This document shows positions 23,009 through 34,732 of a stretch of 64,000 bases of DNA, in pieces. Source of the stretch: Ectobius pallidus (lineage: Eukaryota > Arthropoda > Insecta > Blattodea > Ectobiidae); NCBI GenBank assembly GCA_964059195.1, contig CAXKWD010000002.1, positions 163,934,559-163,998,558 on the forward strand, read 5' to 3'. The notes beneath the pieces were generated by a model that made no database searches, was not told where the DNA came from, and was given only the letters and a program-made list of their open reading frames with translations. The number at the start of each line of letters is the position of its first letter. The first letter of the stretch is position 1. Position numbers and translations under genes: made by a program.

Positions 23009-23644
23009 TGTAATCAGCAGTTCCTGTGGAAAAGTTCCACCAGTACTTTGCAGCTCCAAAGCAGGGAGTATTGCTGATTTAGGACATTCCTGGAACATCC
23101 GGCGGAGAGCGCGTGTGTGAGAAGGTGTTTGAGGAGAATGAGGAGTGATGTGGCAGTAGTTGGTTAGAGTCGAGATAGTTGTGTGGAAGGTGAAGGAGGA
23201 AAGATGGAGGAAGACGTACATGTATGTAGATAGGGTATGTGAACCCCTAAGGGGGAAGTTAGGGATATGGTAGGAAGCATTTAGTATTTACGTGTAGATA
23301 TAATAGAATAAACGGGTAGATGGGGAACAAATGGTTATTATTATTGTAGCTTATAGATCCTAGCAAGTCCTACCTCTGCTCTGGGAAAAAGGGGGGGCCT
23401 GTACAATATTTTAGAACCACCAGCATCATGGAGCACCGAGCCTGGACATCAGGGTAAGTTACCGGAGGCACCACACACCAGCAAGAACCACCCGCACTAT
23501 TTCAAGATGTGATTTCACAAGACAGCTCCGAGAAGGGTTTCCACCCTTACAGGACGGCGTTGCGACCAAGTTTTCCCCCCGTCACGAAGGGTAACTGTGC
23601 AGACCAACGGTTACGATGGAATCAGTAAGGGTTCGCCCCTTACA
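23009..23644 (+). repeat. 5' LTR
   Basis: 636 bp, from TGTAATCAGC to CCCCTTACA. Against the 3' LTR I see only two substitutions, near 23576 (C/T) and 23592 (T/C). Confidence 0.95.
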
Positions 23645-23646
23645 AA

Positions 23647-23658
23647 TGGTGTCAGAAG
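23647..23658 (+). promoter_or_regulatory. Primer-binding site, tRNA-Leu type
   Basis: TGGTGTCAGAAG lies two bases after the 5' LTR. It is complementary to the CCA-tailed 3' end of insect tRNA-Leu (CTTCTGACA plus CCA). Complementarity is lost after 12 bases. Confidence 0.85.
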
Positions 23659-26361
23659 ATTTGGGAGTGTTGTACGCGTGCCTCATGGCCAGGTGGCCAT
23701 CGTTTCGTGGGGGGGGGGGGTGACATCCGTGTCGGACGTCGCCGCGCAACAGCCAAGAAGAAAGAAGATTTGAGATGTTAATATTACTACGACCAAGGAC
23801 TCCGAAATGGTCGTTCGTGAAATTTTAAGTGTGGCCGATCGTAAAATTTTATTTTTTGTGTTAACTGTGTAAATTTCGTGACCAGCAGCAATTGGAAATT
23901 TTAATGATAATTGTGCAAGTTGATAGGAGCCTCACGAAGGGGACAGTACGTCTTGCAGGATACAGGAGCGGGCTGGACGAAAGGCCATACCGACGCTTCT
24001 GCGTCGAGGGAGCAGGTGCCAGCGTCAAGATCCATGCGTCGTCCTTGAACCGGAGTGAAGGAAGGAAGAGGAATGAAGCACATGTTTTTTCCAGTACAGA
24101 TAATATTTTTTTTTTCAAAATTGAGATGGACCTACGAGCATAAGGTGTTTTCAGATGAAGTGCTCTGAAACACAACGCCCGTCATTGCGAAGACCCAGGG
24201 GAATAAATTCTGAGAAGATGGCATGTGAAGGGAGAATTGATATTTTGGAGCGCGGAGAGAAAAGCGCAAGACTATTTAAGGAGGTCTAAGGATACGACCA
24301 GCGAATCGGCCCAGGCACATCGCAGGGGAGTATTGTCGTAGATCCTCGGAGAGAAGAGATGAGCTCTCTTAATCTCGGTGAAGTGAAGGTACTTCGGGTT
24401 TTCCATGCAAAGCATGAGGTGATTTTATGTTTTTTCTGTTGTTATTTATATGTGAACATGCCGGGAAATTGTGGGGTCTTCGGAGTTGAGAAATGTGGGC
24501 AATGACGGAGCGGGAAAATTTTGGAGAAGATCAAAGTAACCAGAAGAACGCCATAGGAATGGAGCAGGCTGTGGAGGAAGTGTTAACATCGAGTGGAGGA
24601 TGATATACCCCTTATCGCAGTGAGAAGTCAGCCCAGGCAGACTGAGGAGATTGCGATAAGGAACGACCAGAAGTGATTTCATCTGTTGGGGAGGAAATAG
24701 AGAGGAACAAAATTATCGCTGCTCTGGGAGAAGGGTGTGTTAAACGACGTCTCTCTCGCACCTGAAGAAAGACGGTTTAGGCTGCAAAGGGATAGTCAGG
24801 TGTGAGAGGGCGCTCGCGAATTATCTTCTACCCATGAGGAGGAATCACCACGTGTGGGAGCAACCCTTTGCAATAGGTCTGGCCGACTATTGTTTTGAGT
24901 TAGCGCCCATAACGAGTGAAACCCAAATCCACCGTGAGGAGAACGGGCAAACAGCGAGGGACAGAAGTTCCGTCTCAGCAAAGCGATTTGGAGGGTGGCA
25001 ACGGCAGCGGTGACAAATACCTGTCAACAGCTCTCTCCAGGATCGAAGGCCGTTGGCAAGAATTACCTTCGTTACCAGCTGCTACCCAACCTATAAGTAT
25101 TTCTTACGATTTAAAGAAGAAGAAGAAGAAGAAAAAGTGAAATAGGTCCAGTTAGTTGTTAAATTCAATGTGAATAAGTTTTGAAAGGGTATTTTAGTGA
25201 GTTTTAAAGTTTTAAAATAATTGGCTGCAAACACAAGAGGAAAAAGGTCACTCGACGGAAAGAAGATGATTTTACAGAGCTGAAATATTTATTGTTAACA
25301 GAACGTATTTTTTTTATTGAGGAAATTTTGCAACCAATTTGTGTATTTTATCATTTTGTAACAAGTGATTTATGTTTTTTGTTGTGGAAATTTTGGTGTG
25401 TGGTGTGAGAGAAAATTTTATTATTAAGGGGTAAGTAAAATGATATAGAATTAAGAAGTGTTCGGCAGGTTTGATGATTATTATTGTTGTTTAGGGATAA
25501 AATATTTTGTGCCACTGTATTCATTAGATAGGAGATTTAAATTCGGTTTCCTCATATTTTGTTTAACGAGTATAGATTTTTGCCATTAACTATGTAATGA
25601 TTCCGCCGTGTGTCATGATAAGATGTTGATTGTTTTATTGCATTTTTTAATTGATCATTCGGCAAAGTATAGTTTATATTGATAGTTGAAACGTTGTATG
25701 TTTCCGGGAGAGTAAGGGTGAATTATTTTGCGATAGTTTTTTTGAAATTTTATTACGGTTAGGCGTAGTTTTGTATTGAGCAGTTGGTTTATTATTTTTT
25801 TTGAAGGAGTAAAAGTAATATTTTGTTGTTGTAATTTATTTATTTAGAATGAAGTATTATGTACGAGATATTTATAAAATTTTGAATTTTGTGATGCATG
25901 ATTTGACTTAGCCTCTGTAGCGCAGAAGTCGCGACCTGCTCTGCAAAGATAGGAGTCGATTGTGATCGCCAAGTTAACATTTTATAAGATGAGAATTTTA
26001 AAATTGTTTGGACAGGCAGTCAGTTGAAACATGTCGTATTAGGAATGCGCACCTTAACGACATGATTCAATTTGTGTTTTGTTAAGGAAATTTGTGGAAT
26101 AGTATAATTTTAATTTGTTGTTTCAGTTATTTAAATAGACGGATGCGTAGTTTTGTTTTAGATTTAAACATGTGTTTAGATAAATTAGGAATTTGATGGT
26201 AATTATTTGTTTTTATTTGGGTGACGGATAGACGAATTTTTATAATGTTTTATTTCAGGGATGTTTTAATTTTAATGATGATATTTTACTCGATGAGAAG
26301 TTGGGAACCAGATATTTATTTTTGTTAGATCTATATGATTTAGTTTTGATTGTAATTGTTA
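23659..26361. other. LARD internal region, left part
   Basis: The first ~1.5 kb is relatively G-rich and leader-like, with a run of G near 23710-23720 and many purine-rich stretches. From about 25140 it is strongly A/T-rich. Short frames such as 23892-24143 show no family features. No coding capacity found. Confidence 0.7.
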
Positions 26362-26974
26362 ATTGTTGTCACGGAGGAAAGAATACACGGAGACGCCGTG
26401 CTTGCGGTGTCGTATGGGAAACAGATGAAGCCAATGACCACGCCCCCTTAGATGACCAAAAGGGAGGCTTGCTATATGCAATAGCACACAAATACTCCGA
26501 AGTTTCACGGGTTATAACAACGTAACGGTAGGGAAAATATGTAATATCCCAATTTCATATATTAACTACATACTCTGACATCATAATAATCCCGGTAGTA
26601 AGCATTAACCTATCTCAGAAGAGCCAAAAATGTAACTTTCAAATGAGCAACTTTACATGTGCGAGTATAAATACTGAGTCAGAAAATGATTAAGTGACCG
26701 TGCTACTATGATAATTCAGAACGAGAAAAATATTCTGGACAGTTATATAGCTACACCATGTGGTTATTGACTCTATTAAACGCAATAAATGGCAACTAAT
26801 ATAAATATTGAAAATCTAAAGCAATAAATTACTTAGTATAACTAATAATTCAGATAAATGCACTTTATTTGATTAATTACAAGTAGCCTAAGGCCGTTAT
26901 AAAGAAAATACATCAACAATTAGCAGCCTAGTGTAAAATACAAGTAAATTATGCTTAGCAATTATACCCATATT

Positions 26975-28274
26975 CAGGGGTGCCCACCCCCCAAACGTCA
27001 TGACTCACCCCCCCCCAAACATCATTGCTCACCCCCCTCAAACTTTATTGCTCACCCCCAAACTTCATTGCTCACCCCCAGCCCAATTGGCTGTCGACAA
27101 GGGCTCCCATATAATATTTTCATGGGGGGGGGGAATTTATTAATTAATTGATTTTTTGTCACTTTAACTTCTTGGGCCACTTTGTAACATTATATTAATA
27201 ATATAATAAGTGCAACAATGACGTAGCCATAAAATAATTGCGGGGAGGGCCGGAAGTGCCGGGGGTCCATCCCCAGAAAATTTTTAAATATTGAACTAAA
27301 TCTAATGAAAATCACATTTTACGCTATTTTAGCACAGAAAAACTAGTTAGGAAATTTGTTTACCATACTCGAAGACATGCCAATGTAAATAAGAAATCAT
27401 TGCCTAAGTGGGGGGCCCACCCCCGGAAAATTTTTAAGTACTGAACTAATGAAAATCACATTTTACGCTATTTTAGCTCTCATAAACTAGTTAGGAAATT
27501 TGTTTACCATACTCTAAGACATGCCAATATAAATAAGAAATCATTGCCTAAGTGGGGGGTCCACCCCCGGAAAATTTTTAAATATTGAATTAATGAAAAT
27601 CACATTTTATGCTATTTTAGCACTGAAAAACTAGTTAACAAATTTGTTTACTATACTCTAAGACATGGCAACTTAAACAAGTAATTGTTACCTAATTTAC
27701 AATACTTATTACTATTTATAAGAAAAGCTGAATAACACATGGAACAGTGGACATAATTGGCCATTATGTTATGAAAAGAAAATAACTGCTATATCATATT
27801 TGACACACCAACAAATCTTGTTTAATTATTTTCTTTTTTAATACAAATATAGAATTTTATGTTTTGACTTTTGGGGGTCCAAACCCCCTGAACCCATCTT
27901 TCCTAATCCACTGTGGATTCTGCTTCCATGTTGTCGATTTGGTAAAACTTCTGCAATTCAAATAATTGTCTTAAAAGAAAAATACCTGGCTATAATAATT
28001 ATTAATATACATTTTTTTTCCTTGCGCCCCCCCCCCCCGGGTATGGGCGCCCATGACTGTCGAAATTCTTCATCTTTATCTTTATAAAGAATTAGAAGTG
28101 ACCTTTTGAAGTTATAGAACTTGACTGTTTTTATTTTTAACATATAAAACTAATTTTGCAACAATTTTCAACCCCCCCCGCCCAGAAAATTCGTAAATGA
28201 TAATATTTTGCCCCCCCCCAGAAATTTCAATGACGCAGTCTGCGTCTTAACCCCCCCCCCCGTGGGCACCCCTG
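26975..28274. mobile_element. hAT-like non-autonomous element, copy 1 (1300 bp)
   Basis: Terminal inverted repeats CAGGGGTGCCCAC (13 of 13). Flanks carry a 7 bp direct repeat CCATATT (26968-26974, 28275-28281). Inside are C-runs, CTTCATTGCTCACCCCC-type repeats near the left end, and three tandem ~147 bp units starting near 27271, 27421 and 27565. Copy 2 lies at 56514-58249. It is nested in the TIR element, which is nested in the LARD. Confidence 0.9.
27263..27700. repeat. Three ~147 bp tandem units inside hAT-like copy 1
   Basis: Each unit has CCACCCCCGGAAAATTTTTA, then ATGAAAATCACATTTTACGC, TAGTTAGGAAATTTGTTTAC and AAGACATG. Spacing is 150 and 144 bp. The copy at 56.5 kb has two such units. 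Confidence 0.85.
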
Positions 28275-28555
28275 CCATATTCATTCATCCCAAAAATTGA
28301 CTATTTTCAGTACCTAAATTTTACAAAATTATTAATTTTTAAGGTAGGTTCATAGAATAGTGCACAACATGCACTCATTTTCACTTCTGAATTGTTCAAA
28401 ACAAATAAACAAAAACGAGTAACCACGCTATCCGTGCACACTATAAACATATAAACACAGTGACACGCCCCCTTAAGTGCCAAACGCTCGGACAGTTGGC
28501 TTCACGCTTGCGGTCTCAGGGCATCTCCGTGTATTCTTTCCTCCGTGATTGTTGT

Positions 28556-31500
28556 AGACACATGAATTTTATTATTATGGAGATAATTCAGAATTTAAGA
28601 AATTGTTACATAGAGTGAAAGTTAATTTACAGATTGTTTTAATAATTTTGAGTGATTAAATATTTGTATTGTAAATTTTTGAGATAAGCGGATAGGCATT
28701 ATAAATCATTACATAGTTATGGGCCGATAAGATTTTACCGATATTATTGTTATGTTGTTCATAACATTTCAGATTTTTTATATATTTAGAGGAATGATGC
28801 TGGGATTAAATTTAATTATGCACAAGTATTATATGCATTAATAATTTCAGGAAGTAGTTTCAAAAGATTAACAAGTGAAAGAATTAAGGTTAATGAGGAG
28901 TTTCATCTTTATTAAGAAAGGCACACATGTATAAGGAACAATTTAAGATGACCAGCCGGGTAGAGGTGAATTTTAATAAAATAAATTCAAGAGTTTAAGA
29001 GTGTAAAACCATTATGTATTATGAAACCATGAATGCTAGGGCATAGTAAAGATAAAGTGAGTAATTACATGCAATACAAAGTTATAGGATTTTATGATAA
29101 AGTCAAGCAGAATTTCAAGGATAAGTTTTTGTGAATAGTATGACATCAACCAGAAATGTCGAAGTAGGAGTTTTTATCAAGTGAACATGTGTTAGAATTA
29201 TTTATTTAGACAGGGACGAAATTTTAAGACGATGTCATAGTTTTATCAATTATATGCAAGCATTGAAATTAGTAAGGAATTTTATATTGTACAAGAGAGG
29301 CAATCTTCAGGTTGAACACAGGGAGAGCAAGAAAGAGCTGACAAGGTATTTTCATGTCATGATATCCTCTAAGACGAAGATAGAGAATTATCAGCTGTGT
29401 GTTAAATGACAACTACAAGGCTTATAGAATGGTGATACCGGGTGTAATATAGAGCGAGACTTACATGCTGTTTGTGTATTATAAATGACAATCAGAGAAT
29501 CACTGTATTGAAATTTAGATGTTTTTTATTCAGTATAATCGTAAGATGCTAAATTGTTAGGAAGTAATGCATTTTTTAAATTTGGTTGAGAAGAGTTTAG
29601 AGATTAGTTGTTTGGCAGAAAATTGATATTTTAATTGTTAATGCTTACATGATAATAGTAATTTGTGATTTAACTCATGGAAGAGAGATCGAATATTTAT
29701 TATTGATTTTAATCGTTGCGTGCAAAGTTTCGTAGATTTTTAGTAACAGTTAGATATAAAAAATTATATGATGAGTTTAGTGATTTAAAAATATTTTTGG
29801 ATTGATATATTAATTTTGGAATTTTGTAGAACGTTTAGACGGAGATAGAAAATTTTATTATTTTATTGGCAGTAATTTGAACGATGAAGAGCATTTTTGT
29901 TGTTGTTGTTAAACCGATGTAATGGTTTCAGTATTTTGAAAGAATTTCAAGAATATGCATAGGATTTTTTGTAAATTTAATTGATAGTAATTTTGATTTA
30001 TTTTAGAAATATTTAGGTATTACAAAATGGATGTTGACATTTATTGCATTTAAAATTGGCTAAATATTTTGTTGTGAGCATAATGAAAGAAATTTATTGT
30101 TTTTTTTTTCATAGAATCAGAGGTGATTGAGTTTACATAATTTAATTTGTTATTGCAGAAAAATAAGCATTTATTACGGTTTTTATAGGATGTACAGGAA
30201 TTTTCAGGCGGTAATATGGAAAGCTGGAAGCATTAGGAGTATTAGGTGATTTATTAGTATTATTTTAGAAATTTTAATACATTGTTCAGTATAGGAATTT
30301 AATTTAGAGCGTGATGTTAGATTTTTAAAATGTATTACTCCAGTTATGGCTATAAGTTTGGATACGTCATTCAAATTTTTAAGCATTATGCAAATATTGT
30401 TTATTATGCGAGTAGTGTTATATTCAGAATAATTCAGATGTCAACCGATTTTATGCCAGATTGTGATGTAGGCATGTAAATTTAAAGATGGCAATGGCGA
30501 TATTTATTTTTATATTATGAGTTTTATGTTTTTACAAATTTTAATTGTTTTCGGAAGGAAAAGGAGATCATATAGGTTGTTTTTAAAGAAACTTTATGCA
30601 GCATTGCAATGATAAAATTGAGAAAGAGGCTTACAGAGGTAAAATTTGATGTTATTATGTTTTGGAAGAAACATTAAGAATTGCATTTTAAACGAAGAGG
30701 AGAGAAGATATTTATTTGTCATTCATATGCAGTAGAATGAGAGGAGATTTTGCTGAACGAAGCGTGTAGAGTAACCTATCGCATCACCTAAGGTTGTAAA
30801 CAATGCAGTTGACACTGGTTAATATCAGTTCCGGAGTTGAATATCTCCAAAAGCCAATCACGCACTTTTCAGCCTATGGTTATATCAGCTGAGTGTGAAG
30901 TATTGAGATTTATTTTTGCAGGTCAATGAATACAAATTTTCCGCTGTTGAGAACTACTTATTACCCGAGAATTTATTGTTTAATTTGCATAGAAGTTTAA
31001 TTTTAATTTTTATATGGAAATCAGATTTGAATTAGAGGTGTTAGGGAAAATTTAATAATTTTAATAGGATAAGGTCAGGTATTTATTGTTATGGGGTACA
31101 ACAGTCATGTTGTAATTTTTATTTATATCAGATGTTCAGTTTTAAATTTATTTTGAGTGAATAACAAACTACGGTGTCATTCAAATTTTTTCATAAAGAG
31201 TATGATGCGGTAGCCATTATTATATTATTGTGTGTATATCAGTTGTATTTTTGTGTATTTTGAAAGTTAATAATTAAGTGAAAATGTCATTATTTTGGGA
31301 ATATTTAACCCATAAGGGTACAGCCCCTGTTATGACATCCATAGCAAGTTTTAATGCTAAGAGGAGGTAGGAAAATAATGTAACAAAATCAAGCTAGGAA
31401 TTTATTTTGTATTTTTTTTAGAATGTTTTGAATAATTGAGTGCAAGTATTAAGAGGGCTGAGATCTGATTACAAACCCTTTTAATTGTTGTAAAAGGAAA

Positions 31501-31742
31501 GAAGGATAATAGGGTCAGAACATGATGTGATATGTTGGTAAATATTAAATTTTTGTATATTTTTCGTTTTGTTTTGTTTGTGTTATTGTTGTGTGGATTT
31601 ATATAAGATTTAGTAGTAAATTTTGCTGTTGTTGTTGATTATTATGATGGTATTTTACGACTCATGTTCATACCCTGATATCCAGAGTTTTCGGTTCAAT
31701 TGGGACCACATTAGAAAATTGTTTCTAATGATCGAGGGCGAT
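28556..31742. other. LARD internal region, right part
   Basis: About 3.2 kb of strongly T- and A-rich DNA on the element strand, with no frame of note. I looked for RT (YXDD) and integrase (HHCC/DDE) motifs in the translated frames and saw none. Confidence 0.7.
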
Positions 31743-31744
31743 CA

Positions 31745-31763
31745 TTTTTTGGGAGGGGGGTAT
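31745..31763 (+). promoter_or_regulatory. Polypurine tract of the LARD
   Basis: GGGAGGGGGG at 31751-31760 follows a T-run and a CGAGGGCGATC stretch, three bases before the 3' LTR. This is the usual plus-strand primer position and layout in Ty3/gypsy elements. Confidence 0.85.
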
Positions 31764-32399
31764 TGTAATCAGCAGTTCCTGTGGAAAAGTTCCACCAGTA
31801 CTTTGCAGCTCCAAAGCAGGGAGTATTGCTGATTTAGGACATTCCTGGAACATCCGGCGGAGAGCGCGTGTGTGAGAAGGTGTTTGAGGAGAATGAGGAG
31901 TGATGTGGCAGTAGTTGGTTAGAGTCGAGATAGTTGTGTGGAAGGTGAAGGAGGAAAGATGGAGGAAGACGTACATGTATGTAGATAGGGTATGTGAACC
32001 CCTAAGGGGGAAGTTAGGGATATGGTAGGAAGCATTTAGTATTTACGTGTAGATATAATAGAATAAACGGGTAGATGGGGAACAAATGGTTATTATTATT
32101 GTAGCTTATAGATCCTAGCAAGTCCTACCTCTGCTCTGGGAAAAAGGGGGGGCCTGTACAATATTTTAGAACCACCAGCATCATGGAGCACCGAGCCTGG
32201 ACATCAGGGTAAGTTACCGGAGGCACCACACACCAGCAAGAACCACCCGCACTATTTCAAGATGTGATTTCACAAGACAGCTCCGAGAAGGGTTTCCACC
32301 CTTACAGGACGGCGTTGCGACCAAGTTTTCTCCCCGTCACGAAGGGCAACTGTGCAGACCAACGGTTACGATGGAATCAGTAAGGGTTCGCCCCTTACA
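31764..32399 (+). repeat. 3' LTR
   Basis: 636 bp, TG...CA, two substitutions from the 5' LTR. The strong match over the full length indicates a recent insertion. Confidence 0.95.
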
Positions 32400-32774
32400 C
32401 TAAGCTAAACTACTAGACCACTTTACTCAGACAAACTTTTCCTAACTTTGTAAAGATGCACTATGCTTAATTGTATAATTGGGACGCTAGGGCCTGAACC
32501 AAACTCGCGCAGATAGCTTATCGTCCGCCGGTAGCAATGCAGTAGGGGTAGAAGAGAATGCATGTACTGTACTATTCATTCCAAACTATGCTGTTCGTAA
32601 TAGCCCGTAACTATTGAAAACAAAAATAAAGTGAAAAAGGTATTTGTTTTTTAGTTACGAAATAGTATGTTAGTAATGGTATGTAACTATCAGAATATCG
32701 CTGTTGGGTCTACAAAGCTTCAACGCCAGACATAGTACCGACGTCATCATCATCACCATCATTTGCGTAACTGT
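32400..32774. other. Spacer, no gene seen
   Basis: Flank between the 3' LTR and the DD82E-type relic, with a short (CAT)n near 32745. No recognised feature. Confidence 0.35.
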
Positions 32775-33690
32775 CATATCCCACTTGAATTACCAGATGT
32801 TCCTATTCAACCAATTGCATTGCAGGGTCCAAAGTAAAATGTACATTTTTCTTTTCCACGTGGTCTTTGAGTGACTTCCAAATTAACTCTATGGGGTTTA
32901 GGTCGGGGTGGTAAGGCGGAAGTCGTATAACGGAATGTCCATGTTGAGAAAGAAGGGCGTCAATTTTGAATGTTTTGAAAATGGTCTTTATGAGTTTATT
33001 AATCAGTGAATATAATTCTGGTTTCAGCATTTTCGAGTGAAATGGAATCCCATGTAGTGTAAGCCAATCTATCATTACTACTTTCCTGCACGAGGAATTT
33101 GGAGCGGGGTTAAGTTCTACGTTGTGGTATGGTGCACTATCGGTTACCAGAACAGATTACCAGAACTCGTCCATGTAGATGATTGGTCGCCCTTCTTCCC
33201 TGTACGTTGTAAGACATAGTAAATACTTGAGACGTAAATTACGGATGTACATTTTCTCAATTAGTATCTTCCGGTTATTCACTGTTTTCCTCCACCTGAA
33301 ATGTAAATCTTTCAACACTTGCCTTAAAGCCCATTTACCTCCAGAAAAATTAGTTTTGTTCTTTAGGACAGGTAATAGTGTTTTTAAAGTTGGCCTTTCC
33401 TCATTTGTTTTGTGAAATTCATTCACCGTTCTTCTAATTACACACTTATCAAAATCATCTAAGTCGGTTTTAATTTTTTTCTTAGTAGTTTGTGTGGAGT
33501 ACTAAATCTCCTTCCATCTTGAACACATTTCTCGCCTTCTTTTCCAATTCGCTTAATGCTGCTGAATGAAATTCCTGTAACATTCGGAACACGCTGCTCA
33601 ATTGCATATTTAGGGTCATCTTGGTGCACCTGTTTGAAATACCTATATACATTCCATACTATTTCCCTACTCTGACTGTGAATCACTTTA
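32775..33690 (-). pseudogene. Second DD82E/DD83E-type transposase, internally deleted
   Basis: Reads leftwards: MIHSQSREIVWNVYRYFK (33686), then frameshift and ERPTLKTLLPVLKNKTNF, LRQVLKDLHFRWRKT, RPIIYMDEFW and a stop. The first Asp is at about 33169. Only about 20 bp separate it from VTDSAPYHN, which holds the second Asp, so roughly 60 residues of the core are deleted. Then come MLKPELYSLINKLIK and RLPPYHPDLNPIELIWKSL with the catalytic Glu. I count 83 residues between second Asp and Glu, one more than in the 15-17 kb copy. The two copies are clearly related families rather than the same insertion, and this one is dead. Confidence 0.85.
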
Positions 33691-33734
33691 CTACCACAGT
33701 CCTCTGACTGTGAATCACTTTACTACCACAGTCC
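33671..33734. repeat. 32 bp tandem duplication
   Basis: Two adjacent identical units, each starting TCTGACTGTGAATCACTTTA. The duplication overlaps the 5' end of the transposase relic. Confidence 0.9.
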
Positions 33735-34732
33735 TCTTTGCTAGTAAACTACATTCGCCTTCCATTGCTCTTATTAACGTATCACACTTCACTATTGAAT
33801 GCTGTGAGGCTAACTAAGATGTTTTTACACGGCCTGTACAGAATGAACTGGCAGGGAACATTACGTGCTATGAAGGTCAGGCAGGTCTAGATTTCGTCAT
33901 CGTAGACTACTGCACATCCGTTTGTTTGGCTCAGGTCTTACCGATCGAGTTATACCTGTGTTAAATATTTATTTTAATTTGTGTCAAATTATTTTAGTAA
34001 TTTTTATATCTAATTAGCTTAGTAAATGGTTTATTTCTTTAATATGCCATAATGCCTCTTTCACATTTTAATATAGTTTTACAATATGAAAACTTGCACC
34101 AGTTAAGTGTTGTTAACTTTTCTTTAATAAAATAAAATAAAATTACAAGTGAGAAAATCAGAATTTAATCGTTAAAAAATGATAACTGACTTATTGCATG
34201 TATTGTGCATCAACATAACTGAATAGTAGGTAACTTCACACATATTGATCTACTTAGGCCTAAATATAGTTTGGCTATGGGCTATCATTATTTTATTATA
34301 TATACATATACATATATATATTTTTTTTGTAGGCTCGTATGCAGTCTATCTTTACAGAAACATGTATTTTTCTAGTTAAAAAGATGGTGTTTTATGTTAT
34401 TTGTTCCCATTACTACCATTGTATATATATTCTTAATTCTCACAAAAAGTTGTCGCTATATCTTGTTCTGCATAATCATTTGAGATTGAGCAAATTCTTA
34501 AGTGGTGTGTTATGTCATTCTCCTTGTAGGATCATATTGTAGTCTATCTTTACGAACACATGTATTATTGTAAATAAAAGTGAGTTTTGTTCCACCATTG
34601 CCATTGAATGTACCGATAGCTGCTTAAATCAACGTCATGCAAGTCTACGGGTGACGTCACATCCATCTTGCTCAATATGCATGCGCTTCGAACGATACAA
34701 TTTTACAAACACTAGCCTTGTGGTTACGCTAC
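33735..34732. other. Intronic spacer next to host exon 1
   Basis: A/T-rich DNA with (TA)n-like sequence at 34297-34320. No gene seen. It ends at the exon 1 splice donor. Confidence 0.4.

Larger units (their letters stand above)
26370..28547. mobile_element. TIR element (hAT-like MITE) nested in the LARD
   Basis: Ends are CACGGAGGAAAGAATACACG and its inverted copy (24 of 24 bases, then one mismatch). The 8 bp flanking repeat ATTGTTGT (26362-26369, 28548-28555) is the target-site duplication. Total length is 2178 bp, but 1.3 kb of that is a further nested element, so the original was about 870 bp and non-coding. An 8 bp duplication fits hAT or related superfamilies. Confidence 0.9.
23009..32399 (+). 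mobile_element. 9.4 kb non-coding LTR retrotransposon (LARD-like, Ty3/gypsy signals)
   Basis: Two direct LTRs of exactly 636 bp, each TG...CA, enclose about 8.1 kb. After the 5' LTR comes a tRNA-Leu-type primer-binding site; before the 3' LTR a GAGGGCG...GGGAGGGGGG polypurine tract of the kind seen in many Ty3/gypsy elements. The internal region has no ORF longer than about 100 codons and no Gag, protease, RT or integrase motif in any frame that I could find. That makes it a large retrotransposon derivative needing proteins in trans. The orientation is set by PBS and PPT. Only CTA (3 bp) is shared by the flanks, shorter than the 4-6 bp expected. A nested TIR element occupies 26370-28547. Confidence 0.9.

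Noticed and set aside
23006..32402. CTA flanking the LARD as a target-site duplication
   Set aside because: Three bases are too short to be convincing for this class of element; noted but not used as evidence.
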